DNA of 64,000 nucleotides. It comes from Streptomyces rhizosphaerihabitans (GTDB lineage Bacteria > Actinomycetota > Actinomycetes > Streptomycetales > Streptomycetaceae). The stretch's first letter is position 1. Every line of letters begins with the position of its first letter. The stretch spans positions 124,001 through 188,000 of the forward strand of contig NZ_JAODTZ010000009.1 of assembly GCF_025399795.1 (NCBI RefSeq). Reading direction: 5' to 3'. The position numbers and the translations under genes are program-made. This document shows, piece by piece, positions 8,096 through 18,737 of the stretch. The notes under the pieces were generated by a model. It saw only the letters and a program-made list of their open reading frames with translations. It was not told the DNA's origin and made no database searches.

Positions 8096-9211
8096 GTGAA
8101 CGCAACCAGTGAACCGACGGGGGCCGCTCCGGGCAGTGAGCGGACCGCTGCCGACGCGACGGCAGCCGATGTGACCGCCCTCGGCGCGACCACCGTCGGC
8201 GCGACCGCTGCCGACCCCGGCCGTATCGTCCTGCTCACCACCAGCCACCGCGTCGCTCCCGGTCTGTTGTCCTGGCCGGCCTGGCAGGCGCTGCACGGCG
8301 CCGACCAGGTGCTGTGCGCCGACCCCGCGCACCCGCAGGTGCCGTATCTGCGCGAGGCCGGCATCAGAGTCGACGAGGAGTCCCCGACCGCGCAGCAGCT
8401 GGTCGACGCCTGCGCGGGCGGACGCTCGCTGGTCGTCGTCGCCCGCGGGGAGGGCGAGCCCCGCCTCACCGACGCTCTGGCCCGGATGGCGGGCTCCGGC
8501 CGCATACGGATGCCGGACCTGGAGCTGCTCCCCGCCTCGTACGACCTGCCGGGCGCCCGCCTGCTCGACCTCGTCCAGGTGATGGACCGCATCCGCGCCG
8601 AGTGCCCCTGGTCGTCCCAGCAGACACACAAGGGCCTGGCGAAGTACGGCATCGAGGAGGCGTACGAGCTCGTCGAGGCCATCGAGGAAGGCGACCGGGA
8701 CGAGCTGCGCGAGGAGCTCGGCGACGTCCTGCTCCAGGTCGTGTTCCACTCCCGGATCGCCGAGGACCACGAGGAGGCCCCCTTCTCGATCGACGACGTG
8801 GCCGGCGGCATCGTCGCCAAGCTGATCCACCGCCACCCCCATGTCTTCGGCGACGAGACGGCCACGACGCCCGAGGAGGTCAAGGCGCACTGGCTGCGGA
8901 CCAAGGCCGAGGAGAAGCGGCGCACCTCCGTCACCGAGGGTGTCCCGCTCGGCCAGCCGGGCCTGGCTCTGTCGGCCAAGCTGTCGTCCCGGGTGCGTAC
9001 GGCGGGACTTGAGGTCGCGTTGCCCGCGGGGGAGGGCGTGGGGTACGAGCTGCTGGCGATGGCCGTCCGCGCCGAGGCCGAGGGTGTGGACCCGGAGGCG
9101 GCGCTGCGGGCGGCGGCACGGACGTACCGGGACGCGATCCGCGGGGCGGAGGGCTTCGTGGAGACCGACGACGAGGCCGAGCGCGGGGACGACCGTGAGG
9201 ACGACCGCTAA
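8096..9211 (+). CDS. mazG: MazG-type nucleoside triphosphate pyrophosphohydrolase
   Basis: The GTG at 8096 gives 371 residues. The C-terminal half carries the all-alpha MazG signature: CPWSSQQTHKGL, then EEAYELVEAI and EELGDVLLQVVFH, which supply the metal-binding Glu/Asp residues (EExxE...ExxD). The N-terminal ~150 residues look like a reduced tetrapyrrole-methylase fold, as in YabN-type two-domain MazG proteins. The very N-terminus (~35 residues, Ala/Thr-rich) is low complexity. The enzyme hydrolyses NTPs to NMP plus PPi, likely to clean the nucleotide pool. A 27-bp duplication spans its stop codon (9209-9262). It appears to be transcribed as a leaderless mRNA. Confidence 0.9.
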   Translation: MNATSEPTGAAPGSERTAADATAADVTALGATTVGATAADPGRIVLLTTSHRVAPGLLSWPAWQALHGADQVLCADPAHPQVPYLREAGIRVDEESPTAQQLVDACAGGRSLVVVARGEGEPRLTDALARMAGSGRIRMPDLELLPASYDLPGARLLDLVQVMDRIRAECPWSSQQTHKGLAKYGIEEAYELVEAIEEGDRDELREELGDVLLQVVFHSRIAEDHEEAPFSIDDVAGGIVAKLIHRHPHVFGDETATTPEEVKAHWLRTKAEEKRRTSVTEGVPLGQPGLALSAKLSSRVRTAGLEVALPAGEGVGYELLAMAVRAEAEGVDPEAALRAAARTYRDAIRGAEGFVETDDEAERGDDREDDR

Positions 9212-9319
9212 GACGGCAACGAGCACGACAGCGAGTAAGACGACAACGAGCACGACAACGGGGGAGAGGACGGGGATGTGGGTGGGGAAGGGGGAGCGGA
9301 GAGCTGATCGCGGGCGGTG

Positions 9320-10531
9320 TCACGCCCTCGGGGCGCGGCCTGTCGGGTTGTGCCAGGTCGCCGGGGGGCGGTCGAGCAGCCACTCCGCCGCGCCCACCGG
9401 GCGGGGGCGGCTCTCTCCGGTCGGCGGCAGCGGATCGTGGAAGACGCGGTCGGCCGGTGTGCCGAGGGAGGGGAGGGTCTCGCCGACCTCCTCGACGAGA
9501 TCGGGCGGACCGGCGACATAGACGTCGTGCCGGGTCCATCCGGCCCGGTTGCCCAGCGCGGTGAGCAGCCGTTCGGTCGCCTGGGCCTTGGGACGGCCGG
9601 GCGCGGGGGTGATGAAGGTGACGGCGAGCTTGGGGAGCCCGGCCCGCAGGCGTTCGACGGCGGGCCGGTCGTAGAGGTACGCGATGTCGCGGGCGACGAG
9701 GAACAGGCGGGCCTCGTGGGCGGGGTCGAGCTGTTCCAGCAGGGCCTTCACCGGCGCCCAGCCCGTGCCGGCCGCGATGAGCGTGAGGGGCCGGTCGGCC
9801 GGCGTCCGCAGGGTGAGGCCGCCGCCGGGTGCGCCCAGCCGCAGCACGTCGCCCACGTGGGTCCGCCGGACGAGAGCGGTGGAGAGCGTGCCGTCCTCGA
9901 CGCGGCTGATGTGCAGGTCGACGGTGCGGTCGGCGCGGGGCGCGTTGGCGAGGGAGTAGGGGCGCCAGACGCACGGCAGGTGGGGCACGCTGACGCTGAC
10001 GTACTGACCGGGGGAGTAGGTGAGCCGTTGCCGTGGCCGCAGGGTGAGGACGACGAGGTCGTCGCCGTGCCGGGTGCGGGAGATGACCTCGGCGTCCCAC
10101 CAGGGGGGCTCGCCGTGGTGCTGGGCCTCTCCGGCGCCCTGGAGCATGAGCTGGGCGATCGACCCGTACGCCTCGGCCCAGGCCTTCTCGGCCTCGGCGC
10201 TCCAGGCCGAGCCCGCGACGAACGCGAACGCCGCGATCAGACTCGCCCCCACGGCCGCGTAGTGCTCCGGCTGGGTCAGGTACTTCCGGTGGTCGCGTCC
10301 GAGATCCCGTAGATACCGGGGCAGGTCCGGGTCCTCCAGTCCGTCCATGACGAACGTGAGCGCCGCGAAGAGCCGGTCCCGCTGCCGCTCCATGTCCTGC
10401 GGGAGGTCCGCCGGAAACAGCGCGCGGAGCTCCGGGTTGTGCCGGAAGAGATGCGAGTAGAAGTACTTGACCGCGAACTCGGCCCGTCTTTCCACGACCG
10501 CGAAGCTGGATCTGAGTATTTCGGGGTCCAC
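9320..10531 (-). CDS. flavohemoprotein-like globin/FAD/NAD oxidoreductase
   Basis: GTG start; 403 residues. Residues 1-130 form a globin: B10-type Tyr in KYFYSHLF and a proximal His in QPEHYAAVG. Residues ~145-245 are a ferredoxin-reductase FAD domain (RPYS motif, then a glycine-rich GAPGGGL stretch), and ~250-370 an NAD-binding domain (AAGTGWAPVKALLEQL). This is the flavohemoglobin layout, in which NO is oxidised to nitrate by O2 with NAD(P)H. The ~30-residue C-terminal tail (PRPVGAAEWLLDRPP) is extra. Divergent from the P450 gene, with facing -10 elements ~160 bases apart. Confidence 0.88.
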   Translation of the reverse strand: MDPEILRSSFAVVERRAEFAVKYFYSHLFRHNPELRALFPADLPQDMERQRDRLFAALTFVMDGLEDPDLPRYLRDLGRDHRKYLTQPEHYAAVGASLIAAFAFVAGSAWSAEAEKAWAEAYGSIAQLMLQGAGEAQHHGEPPWWDAEVISRTRHGDDLVVLTLRPRQRLTYSPGQYVSVSVPHLPCVWRPYSLANAPRADRTVDLHISRVEDGTLSTALVRRTHVGDVLRLGAPGGGLTLRTPADRPLTLIAAGTGWAPVKALLEQLDPAHEARLFLVARDIAYLYDRPAVERLRAGLPKLAVTFITPAPGRPKAQATERLLTALGNRAGWTRHDVYVAGPPDLVEEVGETLPSLGTPADRVFHDPLPPTGESRPRPVGAAEWLLDRPPATWHNPTGRAPRA

Positions 10532-10537
10532 TGCGTG

Positions 10538-10543
10538 AATGTA
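10538..10543 (-). promoter_or_regulatory. -10 hexamer for leaderless flavohemoprotein gene
   Basis: On the minus strand TACATT ends six bases before the GTG start at 10531, and TTGACT lies 19 bases further upstream (10563-10568). No ribosome-binding site fits in the gap, so the mRNA is probably leaderless. Confidence 0.5.
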
Positions 10544-10699
10544 GGGAGGTGCCGAGAGGCCGAGTCAAACAGTCGGCCATGTCCGGACAGCCTGGGGCGA
10601 AGCGGGCAGGGGCGGTCTCCGCCGCCGTCGTGCACCCCAGGTGCCGCCCGTGGTGCGGCCCGGTCGCCGGTCGGCCGGAGGGTCTCCGCCTCCTGCGGA

Positions 10700-10705
10700 T
10701 ACGGT
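10700..10705 (+). promoter_or_regulatory. -10 hexamer for leaderless P450 gene
   Basis: TACGGT ends six bases before the GTG at 10712. The intervening GAGGA could look like an RBS but is too close to the start codon, so a leaderless transcript is more likely. Confidence 0.45.
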
Positions 10706-10711
10706 CGAGGA

Positions 10712-11983
10712 GTGACCGAGCACGAAGCCTCCGCCAGCGCCGCCCCCGAACTCTTCACCTGGGAGTTCGCCACCGATCCCTACCCGGCCTATGCCTGGCT
10801 CAGGGAGCACGCTCCCGTGCACCGCACGCGGCTGCCCAGTGGTGTGGAGGCCTGGCTCGTCACGCGGTACGCCGACGCCAAGCAGACGCTCGCCGACCAG
10901 CGGCTGTCCAAGAATCCCGCGCATCACGACGAGCCCGCGCACGCGAAGGGCAGGACCGGGATCCCCGGGGAGCGCAAGGCCGAGCTGATGACGCATCTGC
11001 TGAACATCGATCCGCCGGACCACACCCGGCTGCGGCGGCTCGTCAGCAAGGCCTTCACACCCCGGCGCGTCGCCGAATTCGCTCCACGGGTGCAGGAGCT
11101 GACGGATCAGCTCATCGACGACTTCGCGGCCAGGGGCTCGGCGGACCTCATTCACGAGTTCGCCTTCCCGCTCCCCATCTACGCGATCTGCGACCTGCTC
11201 GGCGTCCCCCGCGAGGACCAGGACGACTTCCGGGACTGGGCGGGGATGATGATCCGGCACGGCGGCGGGCCGAGGGGCGGGGTCGCCCGGTCCGTCAAGA
11301 AGATGCGCGGATATCTCGCCGAGCTCATCCACCGCAAGCGCGAGGCGCTGACCGCGGAGCCCGCACCGGGCGAGGACCTCATCTCCGGGCTCATCCGCGC
11401 CTCCGACCACGGCGAACACCTCACCGAGAACGAGGCCGCCGCCATGGCCTTCATCCTGCTCTTCGCCGGGTTCGAGACCACGGTCAATCTCATCGGGAAC
11501 GGGATGCACGCCCTTCTCACCCACCCCGGGCAGCGGGAGCGCCTGCAGGCCTCCCTGGCGGCTGGGGAGAGCGGGCTGCTCGAAACGGGTGTCGAGGAAC
11601 TCCTGCGCTACGACGGACCCGTGGAGCTGGCCACCTGGCGGTTCGCGACCGAGGCCGTGCGGATCGGCGGACAGGACATCGCGGCCGGCGACCCCGTGCT
11701 CGTGGTCCTCGCCGCCGCGGACCGCGACCCGGAGCGGTTCGAACAGCCGGACACGCTCGATCTCGCACGACGTGACCTTCAGCACTTGGGTTACGGCCAC
11801 GGCATCCACTACTGCCTGGGCGCGCCGCTCGCCCGTCTGGAGGGGCAGATCGCGCTCGGTACGCTCCTCAACCGCCTTCCCGACCTCCAACTCGCTGGAG
11901 AATCAGCCGATTTGCGTTGGCGTGGAGGGCTCATTATGCGTGGATTGCGTACGCTTCCTGTGGAGTTCACCCCGGTCAAATAG
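10712..11983 (+). CDS. cytochrome P450
   Basis: 423 residues from the GTG at 10712. I-helix motif FAGFETTVNLIG (the A/G-G-x-E-T-T oxygen-activation site), ExxR in EELLRYDGPV, and the heme-thiolate loop YGHGIHYCLGAPLAR with Cys368. The usual Phe at the start of the heme loop (FGxGxHxC) is Tyr here. The protein is soluble, with no transmembrane helix, and looks like the CYP107-type bacterial class. No dedicated ferredoxin or biosynthetic genes flank it, so its substrate cannot be guessed from context. It is followed by an 8-bp-stem terminator. Confidence 0.92.
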   Translation: MTEHEASASAAPELFTWEFATDPYPAYAWLREHAPVHRTRLPSGVEAWLVTRYADAKQTLADQRLSKNPAHHDEPAHAKGRTGIPGERKAELMTHLLNIDPPDHTRLRRLVSKAFTPRRVAEFAPRVQELTDQLIDDFAARGSADLIHEFAFPLPIYAICDLLGVPREDQDDFRDWAGMMIRHGGGPRGGVARSVKKMRGYLAELIHRKREALTAEPAPGEDLISGLIRASDHGEHLTENEAAAMAFILLFAGFETTVNLIGNGMHALLTHPGQRERLQASLAAGESGLLETGVEELLRYDGPVELATWRFATEAVRIGGQDIAAGDPVLVVLAAADRDPERFEQPDTLDLARRDLQHLGYGHGIHYCLGAPLARLEGQIALGTLLNRLPDLQLAGESADLRWRGGLIMRGLRTLPVEFTPVK

Positions 11984-12012
11984 TCCTTGATCGGTTCATC
12001 GGCGACCCTTCG

Positions 12013-12033
12013 GAACCCCGGTCGGCGGGGTTC
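12013..12033 (+). terminator. terminator after P450 gene
   Basis: GAACCCCG, a five-base loop, CGGGGTTC and then TTCC: a compact GC-rich stem 30 bases after the P450 stop. Confidence 0.6.
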
Positions 12034-12232
12034 TTCCGCATATCGGAAAGGACGCCCTTCCGGCCACCGGAACGTGACGATCCATCAAATCTGTGATCTT
12101 CACGTGATCTGTACTGCATCGACTTGTAACCAGCGTTCGAGTGCGGCTACCTTCACCCATCAACGCGGCACCTGCGCTTCTTACTTCACAGGAGCCGCGG
12201 TACTCCCCCGTTGTCACGTGAAAGGCTTCCGC

Positions 12233-13186
12233 ATGCTCTCCGGGAACGGCCGTCACCGTCGCCCTCGTCAGGCCCCAGCCCTCATCGTCGCCGCAGGGGT
12301 GACCGGATCGGCCATCGCCATCCCGTTGCTCGCCGCGGCGAGTGCGAGCGCGGCCGACGGAACCACCTGGGACCGGGTGGCGCAGTGCGAGAGCGGCGGC
12401 GCGTGGAGCTCCGACCAGGGCAACGGGTTCTACGGCGGGCTCCAGCTCGGCCAGGAGGACTGGGAGGCGTACGGCGGTCTCGACTACGCCCCCAGAGCCG
12501 ATCAGGCCAGCCGCTCGCAGCAGATAGCCGTCGCCGAGAAGCTGCTCGACGACCGGGGGCTCGCCGCCTGGCCGACCTGTGGACCGCTCTCCGGGCTCAG
12601 CAAGGGCTCGGCCGGGGTTCAGGTCGACACGGGCGTGGCCGACGACTCGTCGAGCGCCGAGAGTGACGCCGGTTCATACGGCTCATCCGGTTTGTCTACT
12701 TCGCCCAGTTCATCCCCTTCGTCGGATCTGCTTGGTTCGATCGATTCGGGTGACTCCTCGGGCGCGACCGACGGTGCCGCGAAGCCCGACGCCTCGCCGA
12801 GCCCCAGCGCCTCGGGCGCGACCGGCAAGGGTGACGAGTCGGGCAAGTCCGGGCAGAAGGGCGCTTCTTCGAGCGCCTCCGACGCTGCGAGCACCGGCAC
12901 CGGGCGGCACCGCGGCGGAGACGCCGCGGAGAGCGCGACCGGCAGCCCTGCCGACAGCGCCACCGGGCGGCATGCATCGAGCGCTCCGAGCGCCCCGAGC
13001 GTCACCGTCGACAACTCGTATGTCGCGGACGTCGGCACGAATCTCTGGAACGTTTCCGACGTCCTCGGCCTCGAAGGCGGATCGGGCGACCTGTCTGCCT
13101 CGTACGGCGCGGCGGCCGACGACGGTCCCGGCCTCATCGTCCCCGGTCGGAGCATTGCCGCCGCTGCCGAAACGGTGCAGAACTAG
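12233..13186 (+). CDS. secreted Rpf-domain protein with Ser-rich linker
   Basis: The ATG at 12233 starts a protein of 317 residues with a signal peptide ending in AAASASA. An Rpf domain follows at ~40-115: TTWDRVAQCESGGAW (with the catalytic Glu), GNGFYGGLQLGQEDW and AAWPTCG, with the conserved Cys pair. Residues ~120-265 are Ser/Asp/Gly/Ala-rich and disordered. The C-terminus (YVADVGTNLWNVSDVLGL ... LIVPGRSI) reads as a worn LysM domain: the frame of LysM is there but key residues are missing. Rpf enzymes cleave peptidoglycan during spore germination and resuscitation. It lies directly upstream of the LysM-bearing rpfA and has its own leader, which lacks the riboswitch. Confidence 0.85.
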   Translation: MLSGNGRHRRPRQAPALIVAAGVTGSAIAIPLLAAASASAADGTTWDRVAQCESGGAWSSDQGNGFYGGLQLGQEDWEAYGGLDYAPRADQASRSQQIAVAEKLLDDRGLAAWPTCGPLSGLSKGSAGVQVDTGVADDSSSAESDAGSYGSSGLSTSPSSSPSSDLLGSIDSGDSSGATDGAAKPDASPSPSASGATGKGDESGKSGQKGASSSASDAASTGTGRHRGGDAAESATGSPADSATGRHASSAPSAPSVTVDNSYVADVGTNLWNVSDVLGLEGGSGDLSASYGAAADDGPGLIVPGRSIAAAAETVQN

Positions 13187-13331
13187 CGGGAGTTCGCGTC
13201 ATGATTCGCTGTGGAATGTCCGGTTTGGTGCAAGTGAGACATGAGTCTCAGAAGCCCTGATCGTCTTTGAAATTCCGCCGATCGACTGCTTACGGTCGTC
13301 ATCGCTCGCCACAGCGGGCCCCGACGGTCAC

Positions 13332-13550
13332 AACGCCGAATCCTGCCAGCGGCCGTACGGGAACAGTCGTCGCGTCATGCGCCGTAGGCAGGAGCGGGGG
13401 ACCCAAGGTAAGCGCCGCGTCCGGGAGTTGAGAGACACCCGGGAACGGCTTGGGGTTAAGTCGCGTGCCGGACGTCCTGGAGACAGGACCGAAGGTGCGC
13501 GGCCGGGCAACTCAACCGGCCCGAACCCGACAGCTCACCTCGCAGGCGTC
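13332..13550 (+). ncRNA. ydaO-type c-di-AMP riboswitch upstream of rpfA
   Basis: The conserved core blocks occur in order: CGCCGAATCCTGCC (13334-13347), GGCAGGAGCGGGGGACCCA (13387-13405), GGCTTGGGGTTAAG (13447-13460), and ACCCGACAGCTCACCTCG plus CAGGCG (13525-13548). The first and last blocks can pair to close P1. These match the ydaO/yuaA aptamer, which binds cyclic di-AMP. A ydaO switch is known to control rpfA in Streptomyces. Here the aptamer ends ~18 bases before the rpfA ATG, so the RBS (GAGGGG, 13554-13559) falls right against P1. Confidence 0.9.
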
Positions 13551-13555
13551 GGTGA

Positions 13556-14269
<714 letters not shown>

Positions 14270-14353
14270 GCGCGGCCGCACGCCGGCCCGACGGGGTCGC
14301 CTTCGGCGGAGGGCGACCGTGGTCCCGGCCGTGCGCAGCATCGCCCCAGCTGA

Positions 14354-15904
<1,551 letters not shown>

Positions 15905-15930
15905 CCCCGCAAGGCTCAGGAAGCGTCCTC

Positions 15931-15975
15931 CGTACGTCCCCGTACCCGGTCCCGTACCGTGTGCGGGGACGTACG
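15931..15975 (+). terminator. hairpin after eno
   Basis: A perfect 12-bp stem CGTACGTCCCCG / CGGGGACGTACG with a 21-base loop, in the 118-base gap between eno and divIC. No T-tract; it may terminate only part of the transcripts. Confidence 0.55.
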
Positions 15976-16022
15976 CGCGTGACGGGCCCCTACCGACGGG
16001 CCGTACTGGGGAGGCGGGACTC

Positions 16023-16499
16023 ATGGCCGTGAAGGACCGGGACCGGTTCTCCACCTCGACCAGGCTGAAGCTGCTCGGCGAGCAGACGGCGGCCCGGGTC
16101 TACCGCTCCCAGACCAAACGGCAGGCGCGCCGCTCCCGGCTGACCGGCCGGGCCGCGCTGCTCGCCCTGGTCCTGTGCTCCCTGATCGTCGCCCTCGCGT
16201 ACCCGATGCGGCAGTACGTCTCCCAGCGTGCCCAGGTCGCCGACCTGGAGCGGCAGCGGGAGCAGGCCCGGCAACGGGTCGAGCAGCTGCGCGACCTCAA
16301 GGCACGCTGGCAGGACGACGCGTACGCGAAGCAGCAGATCCGGCAGCGGCTGCACTATGTGATGCCGGGCGAGACCGGCTACGTCGTGATCGACCCGGAC
16401 GCGGCGAAGCAGGCCCGCGCCGAACGGGGCACCGCAGACCGCCCCTGGTACACCAATGTCTGGGACGGCGTGGACAAGTCCGACGCCGTCGACCAGTGA
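16023..16499 (+). CDS. divIC: FtsB/DivIC family cell-division protein
   Basis: 158 residues: basic cytosolic N-terminus, one transmembrane helix at ~43-61, then a coiled coil (VADLERQREQARQRVEQLRDLKARW) and a short extracytoplasmic tail. This is the DivIC/FtsB bitopic layout; the family partners FtsL and FtsQ in the divisome. It lies directly after eno, the classic actinobacterial position of divIC, with the DUF501 and ppx genes behind it, which probably form one transcript. Confidence 0.93.
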   Translation: MAVKDRDRFSTSTRLKLLGEQTAARVYRSQTKRQARRSRLTGRAALLALVLCSLIVALAYPMRQYVSQRAQVADLERQREQARQRVEQLRDLKARWQDDAYAKQQIRQRLHYVMPGETGYVVIDPDAAKQARAERGTADRPWYTNVWDGVDKSDAVDQ

Positions 16500-16526
16500 C
16501 GACCCATGAACTGACCAGAAAGACAC

Positions 16527-17192
16527 GTGACTCACGGCATGGAAACGCCTCCGCCGACCACCCCGCGCACCGAGCCCACCGACGCCGACGTCGAGGCCTT
16601 CAAGCAGCAGCTCGGCCGGCCGCCGCGCGGGCTGCGCGCGATCGTGCACCGCTGCCCCTGCGGTCAGCCGGACGTCGTGGAGACGGCGCCCCGCCTCCCC
16701 GACGGGACGCCGTTCCCGACCACGTACTACCTGACGTGCCCGCGGGCCGCGTCCGCGATCGGGACGCTGGAGGCCAACGGGGTCATGAAGGAGATGACCG
16801 ACCGGCTGGCCACCGACCCCGAACTGGCCGCGGCCTACCGCGCCGCCCACGAGGACTACATCGCGCGACGGGACGCCATCGAGGTGCTGGCGGGCTTCCC
16901 GAGCGCGGGCGGAATGCCGGACCGGGTGAAGTGCCTGCACGTCCTGGTCGCCCACTCGCTGGCCGCGGGGCCCGGCGTGAACCCGCTCGGCGACGAGGCC
17001 ATCGCGATGCTGCCCGAGTGGTGGCGCAAGGGTGCGTGCGTGACGCTGCCCGGACCGCCCACCGGTGAGGGGTGGCAGGTGGAGACAACCGGAGAGGGCG
17101 CCGATGCCGGCCACTTCGCCTTCAAGCCCGTCGAGTCGGATGAACCCGGCGCGTCGGGTGAGTCCGCCGCGTCCGGCGAGGACGAGCGGTGA
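16527..17192 (+). CDS. DUF501 family protein
   Basis: 221 residues from GTG 16527 (ATG 16539 is an alternative start). The DUF501 core contains LGRPPRGLRAIVHRCPCG, the strand PFPTTYYLTCP, and a second conserved Cys in PDRVKCLHVLVAHSLA plus NPLGDEA. Conserved Cys and His suggest a metal site. The biochemical function of DUF501 is not known; it is nearly always found between divIC and ppx/gppA in actinobacteria, as here. The last four bases overlap the ppx start. Confidence 0.88.
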   Translation: MTHGMETPPPTTPRTEPTDADVEAFKQQLGRPPRGLRAIVHRCPCGQPDVVETAPRLPDGTPFPTTYYLTCPRAASAIGTLEANGVMKEMTDRLATDPELAAAYRAAHEDYIARRDAIEVLAGFPSAGGMPDRVKCLHVLVAHSLAAGPGVNPLGDEAIAMLPEWWRKGACVTLPGPPTGEGWQVETTGEGADAGHFAFKPVESDEPGASGESAASGEDER

Positions 17193-18160
17193 CCCGCGTC
17201 GCCGCCGTCGACTGCGGTACGAACTCCATCCGGCTCCTGGTGGCCGACGCCGACCCGCGGACGGGTGAACTCGTCGACCTGGACCGGCGGATGACCATCG
17301 TGAGGCTGGGCCAGGGCGTCGACCGTACCGGCCGGCTCGCCCCCGAGGCGCTGGAGCGGACCTTCGCCGCCTGCCGCGACTACGCGGCCGCCATCAAGGA
17401 GCACGGTGCCGAGCGGCTCCGCTTCGTCGCCACCTCCGCCTCCCGGGACGCCGAGAACCGGGACGAGTTCGTGCGCGGGGTGCTGGACATCCTCGGCGTC
17501 GAGCCGGAGGTCATCACCGGGGACCAGGAGGCGGAGTTCTCCTTCACCGGCGCGACCAGGGAACTGGCCGGGCGCGACGACCTCGCCACGCCCTACCTGG
17601 TCGTGGACATCGGCGGCGGTTCGACCGAGTTCGTCGTCGGCGCCGACCACGTGCACGCGGCACGCTCCGTGGACATCGGCTGCGTACGGATGACGGAACG
17701 TCACCTCGTGCACGACGGCGTCGTGACCGACCCGCCCACCGCCGAGCAGGTCGCGGCCATGCGCGCCGACATCGAGGCAGCCCTGGACCTCGCCGAGGAG
17801 ACGGTCCCGCTGCGCGAGGCGCGCACCCTGGTGGGGCTGGCCGGCTCGGTCACCACGGTCGCTGCGATCGCGCTGGGCCTCGAGGAGTACGACTCCGAGA
17901 GGATCCATCACTCGCGGGTCTCCCTCGCCCGCGTCCGCGAGATCACCCAGTGGCTGCTGCGCTCCACGCACGCCGAGCGCGCGGCGATCGGCTCGATGCA
18001 CCCGGGCCGGGTGGACGTGATCGGCGCGGGCGCCCTCGTGCTGCTCTCGATCATGGAGCGGACCGGGGCGGAGGAGGTCGTGGTCAGCGAGCACGACATC
18101 CTCGACGGCATCGCCTTCAAGGTGGCGGAGGACGCCGAAGCGGGCAGGCAGGGCGACTGA
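17189..18160 (+). CDS. Ppx/GppA phosphatase (exopolyphosphatase family)
   Basis: 323 residues, GTG start overlapping the DUF501 stop. An actin-fold phosphatase: phosphate-1 loop AAVDCGTNSIRLLVAD at the N-terminus, ATSASRDAENRDEF, and the phosphate-2 loop VVDIGGGSTEFVVG near residue 143. Only the catalytic N-terminal two domains are present, as in short actinobacterial exopolyphosphatases. It hydrolyses polyphosphate and/or pppGpp; which one cannot be decided from sequence. Ends in a GC-rich hairpin. Confidence 0.92.
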   Translation: MTRVAAVDCGTNSIRLLVADADPRTGELVDLDRRMTIVRLGQGVDRTGRLAPEALERTFAACRDYAAAIKEHGAERLRFVATSASRDAENRDEFVRGVLDILGVEPEVITGDQEAEFSFTGATRELAGRDDLATPYLVVDIGGGSTEFVVGADHVHAARSVDIGCVRMTERHLVHDGVVTDPPTAEQVAAMRADIEAALDLAEETVPLREARTLVGLAGSVTTVAAIALGLEEYDSERIHHSRVSLARVREITQWLLRSTHAERAAIGSMHPGRVDVIGAGALVLLSIMERTGAEEVVVSEHDILDGIAFKVAEDAEAGRQGD

Positions 18161-18188
18161 CACGCGCTGACGCGTCGAGAGCGGACGT

Positions 18189-18234
18189 GGACGGCCCCGG
18201 CACCTCTTCCCGAGGGGCGCCGGGGCCGCCGTCC
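18189..18234 (+). terminator. terminator after ppx
   Basis: Nested inverted repeat: GGCCCCGGC (18193-18201) with GCCGGGGCC (18219-18227), extended by GGAC/GTCC and an inner CCTC/GAGG. It closes the eno-downstream operon. Confidence 0.65.
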
Positions 18235-18411
18235 TTCCGGGGTTCGCAGAAGGCCGCAGGGAGCGCCGGACACGATGCCCGGAGGTGTCGCGCGGGCGTG
18301 GTTCAGGTCTCGTTCACTACTGATCGGTAGCCTCGGCTGAGCGTGTCGGATAACGTATGAGCGCACCCGAAGGGGTCCCGGAACCCCTCCGGCGAGGCCC
18401 CGTCGAGAAAG

Positions 18412-18430
18412 TTCGTGAAGTTCTTCACAA
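18412..18430. promoter_or_regulatory. Rex-like operator upstream of ndh
   Basis: TTCGTGAAGTTCTTCACAA matches the Rex site TTGTGAA-N4-TTCACAA, perfect in the right half and off by a base or two in the left. Rex senses NADH/NAD+ and represses respiratory genes in Streptomyces, and the next gene is a type II NADH dehydrogenase 308 bases on. The distance is long, so a promoter near this site would leave a long leader. Confidence 0.6.
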
Positions 18431-18593
18431 GGAAAAAGACCTTGCTGGGCGAGGAAGGGGCCACTTGGGCCCTTCCGTAGGGCTCAGGCGGTCGGGCAGC
18501 ATGCTCGATGGAGCGTTGCGGCCGTGTTTCCGGGTGGTGAAACAGGGGTGTGGTCCGCTGGGCCGAATGGCTTGGAGTGCAGCTCACGCGGTG

Positions 18594-18618
18594 TTGACAA
18601 CGGTACGAACCGTACGGT
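18594..18618. promoter_or_regulatory. TTGACA plus ACCGTACGGT palindrome
   Basis: TTGACA (18594-18599) abuts ACGGTACGAACCGTACGGT (18600-18618), which holds the perfect palindrome ACCGTACGGT and a second arm ACGGT. The geometry is that of a TetR-family operator over a promoter. It is 120 bases upstream of ndh. No regulator gene is adjacent. Confidence 0.45.
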
Positions 18619-18724
18619 GGTTCCCCCGGGCCGCCATGACCTCGATCACGTGGGCGGCGGAGTGTAGCAGAGCCCCTGCCCAAGCTTGTGAAGGGGCGCA
18701 CGAGCGACCCCCCTGAAGCGGGTG

Positions 18725-18730
18725 GATACT
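18725..18730 (+). promoter_or_regulatory. possible -10 just before ndh
   Basis: GATACT ends seven bases before the ndh ATG, similar to the leaderless pattern of five other genes here. No good ribosome-binding site precedes the ATG. The -35 is not convincing. Confidence 0.3.
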
Positions 18731-18737
18731 CGATGGC

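Noticed and set aside
9209..9262. Regulatory repeat after mazG
   Set aside because: A single 27-bp duplication across the stop codon, best explained as slippage.
10712..11983. P450 as part of a natural-product cluster
   Set aside because: Neighbours are housekeeping or wall genes; no biosynthetic enzymes nearby.
12060..12232. Second ydaO riboswitch before the first Rpf gene
   Set aside because: None of the conserved blocks are present.
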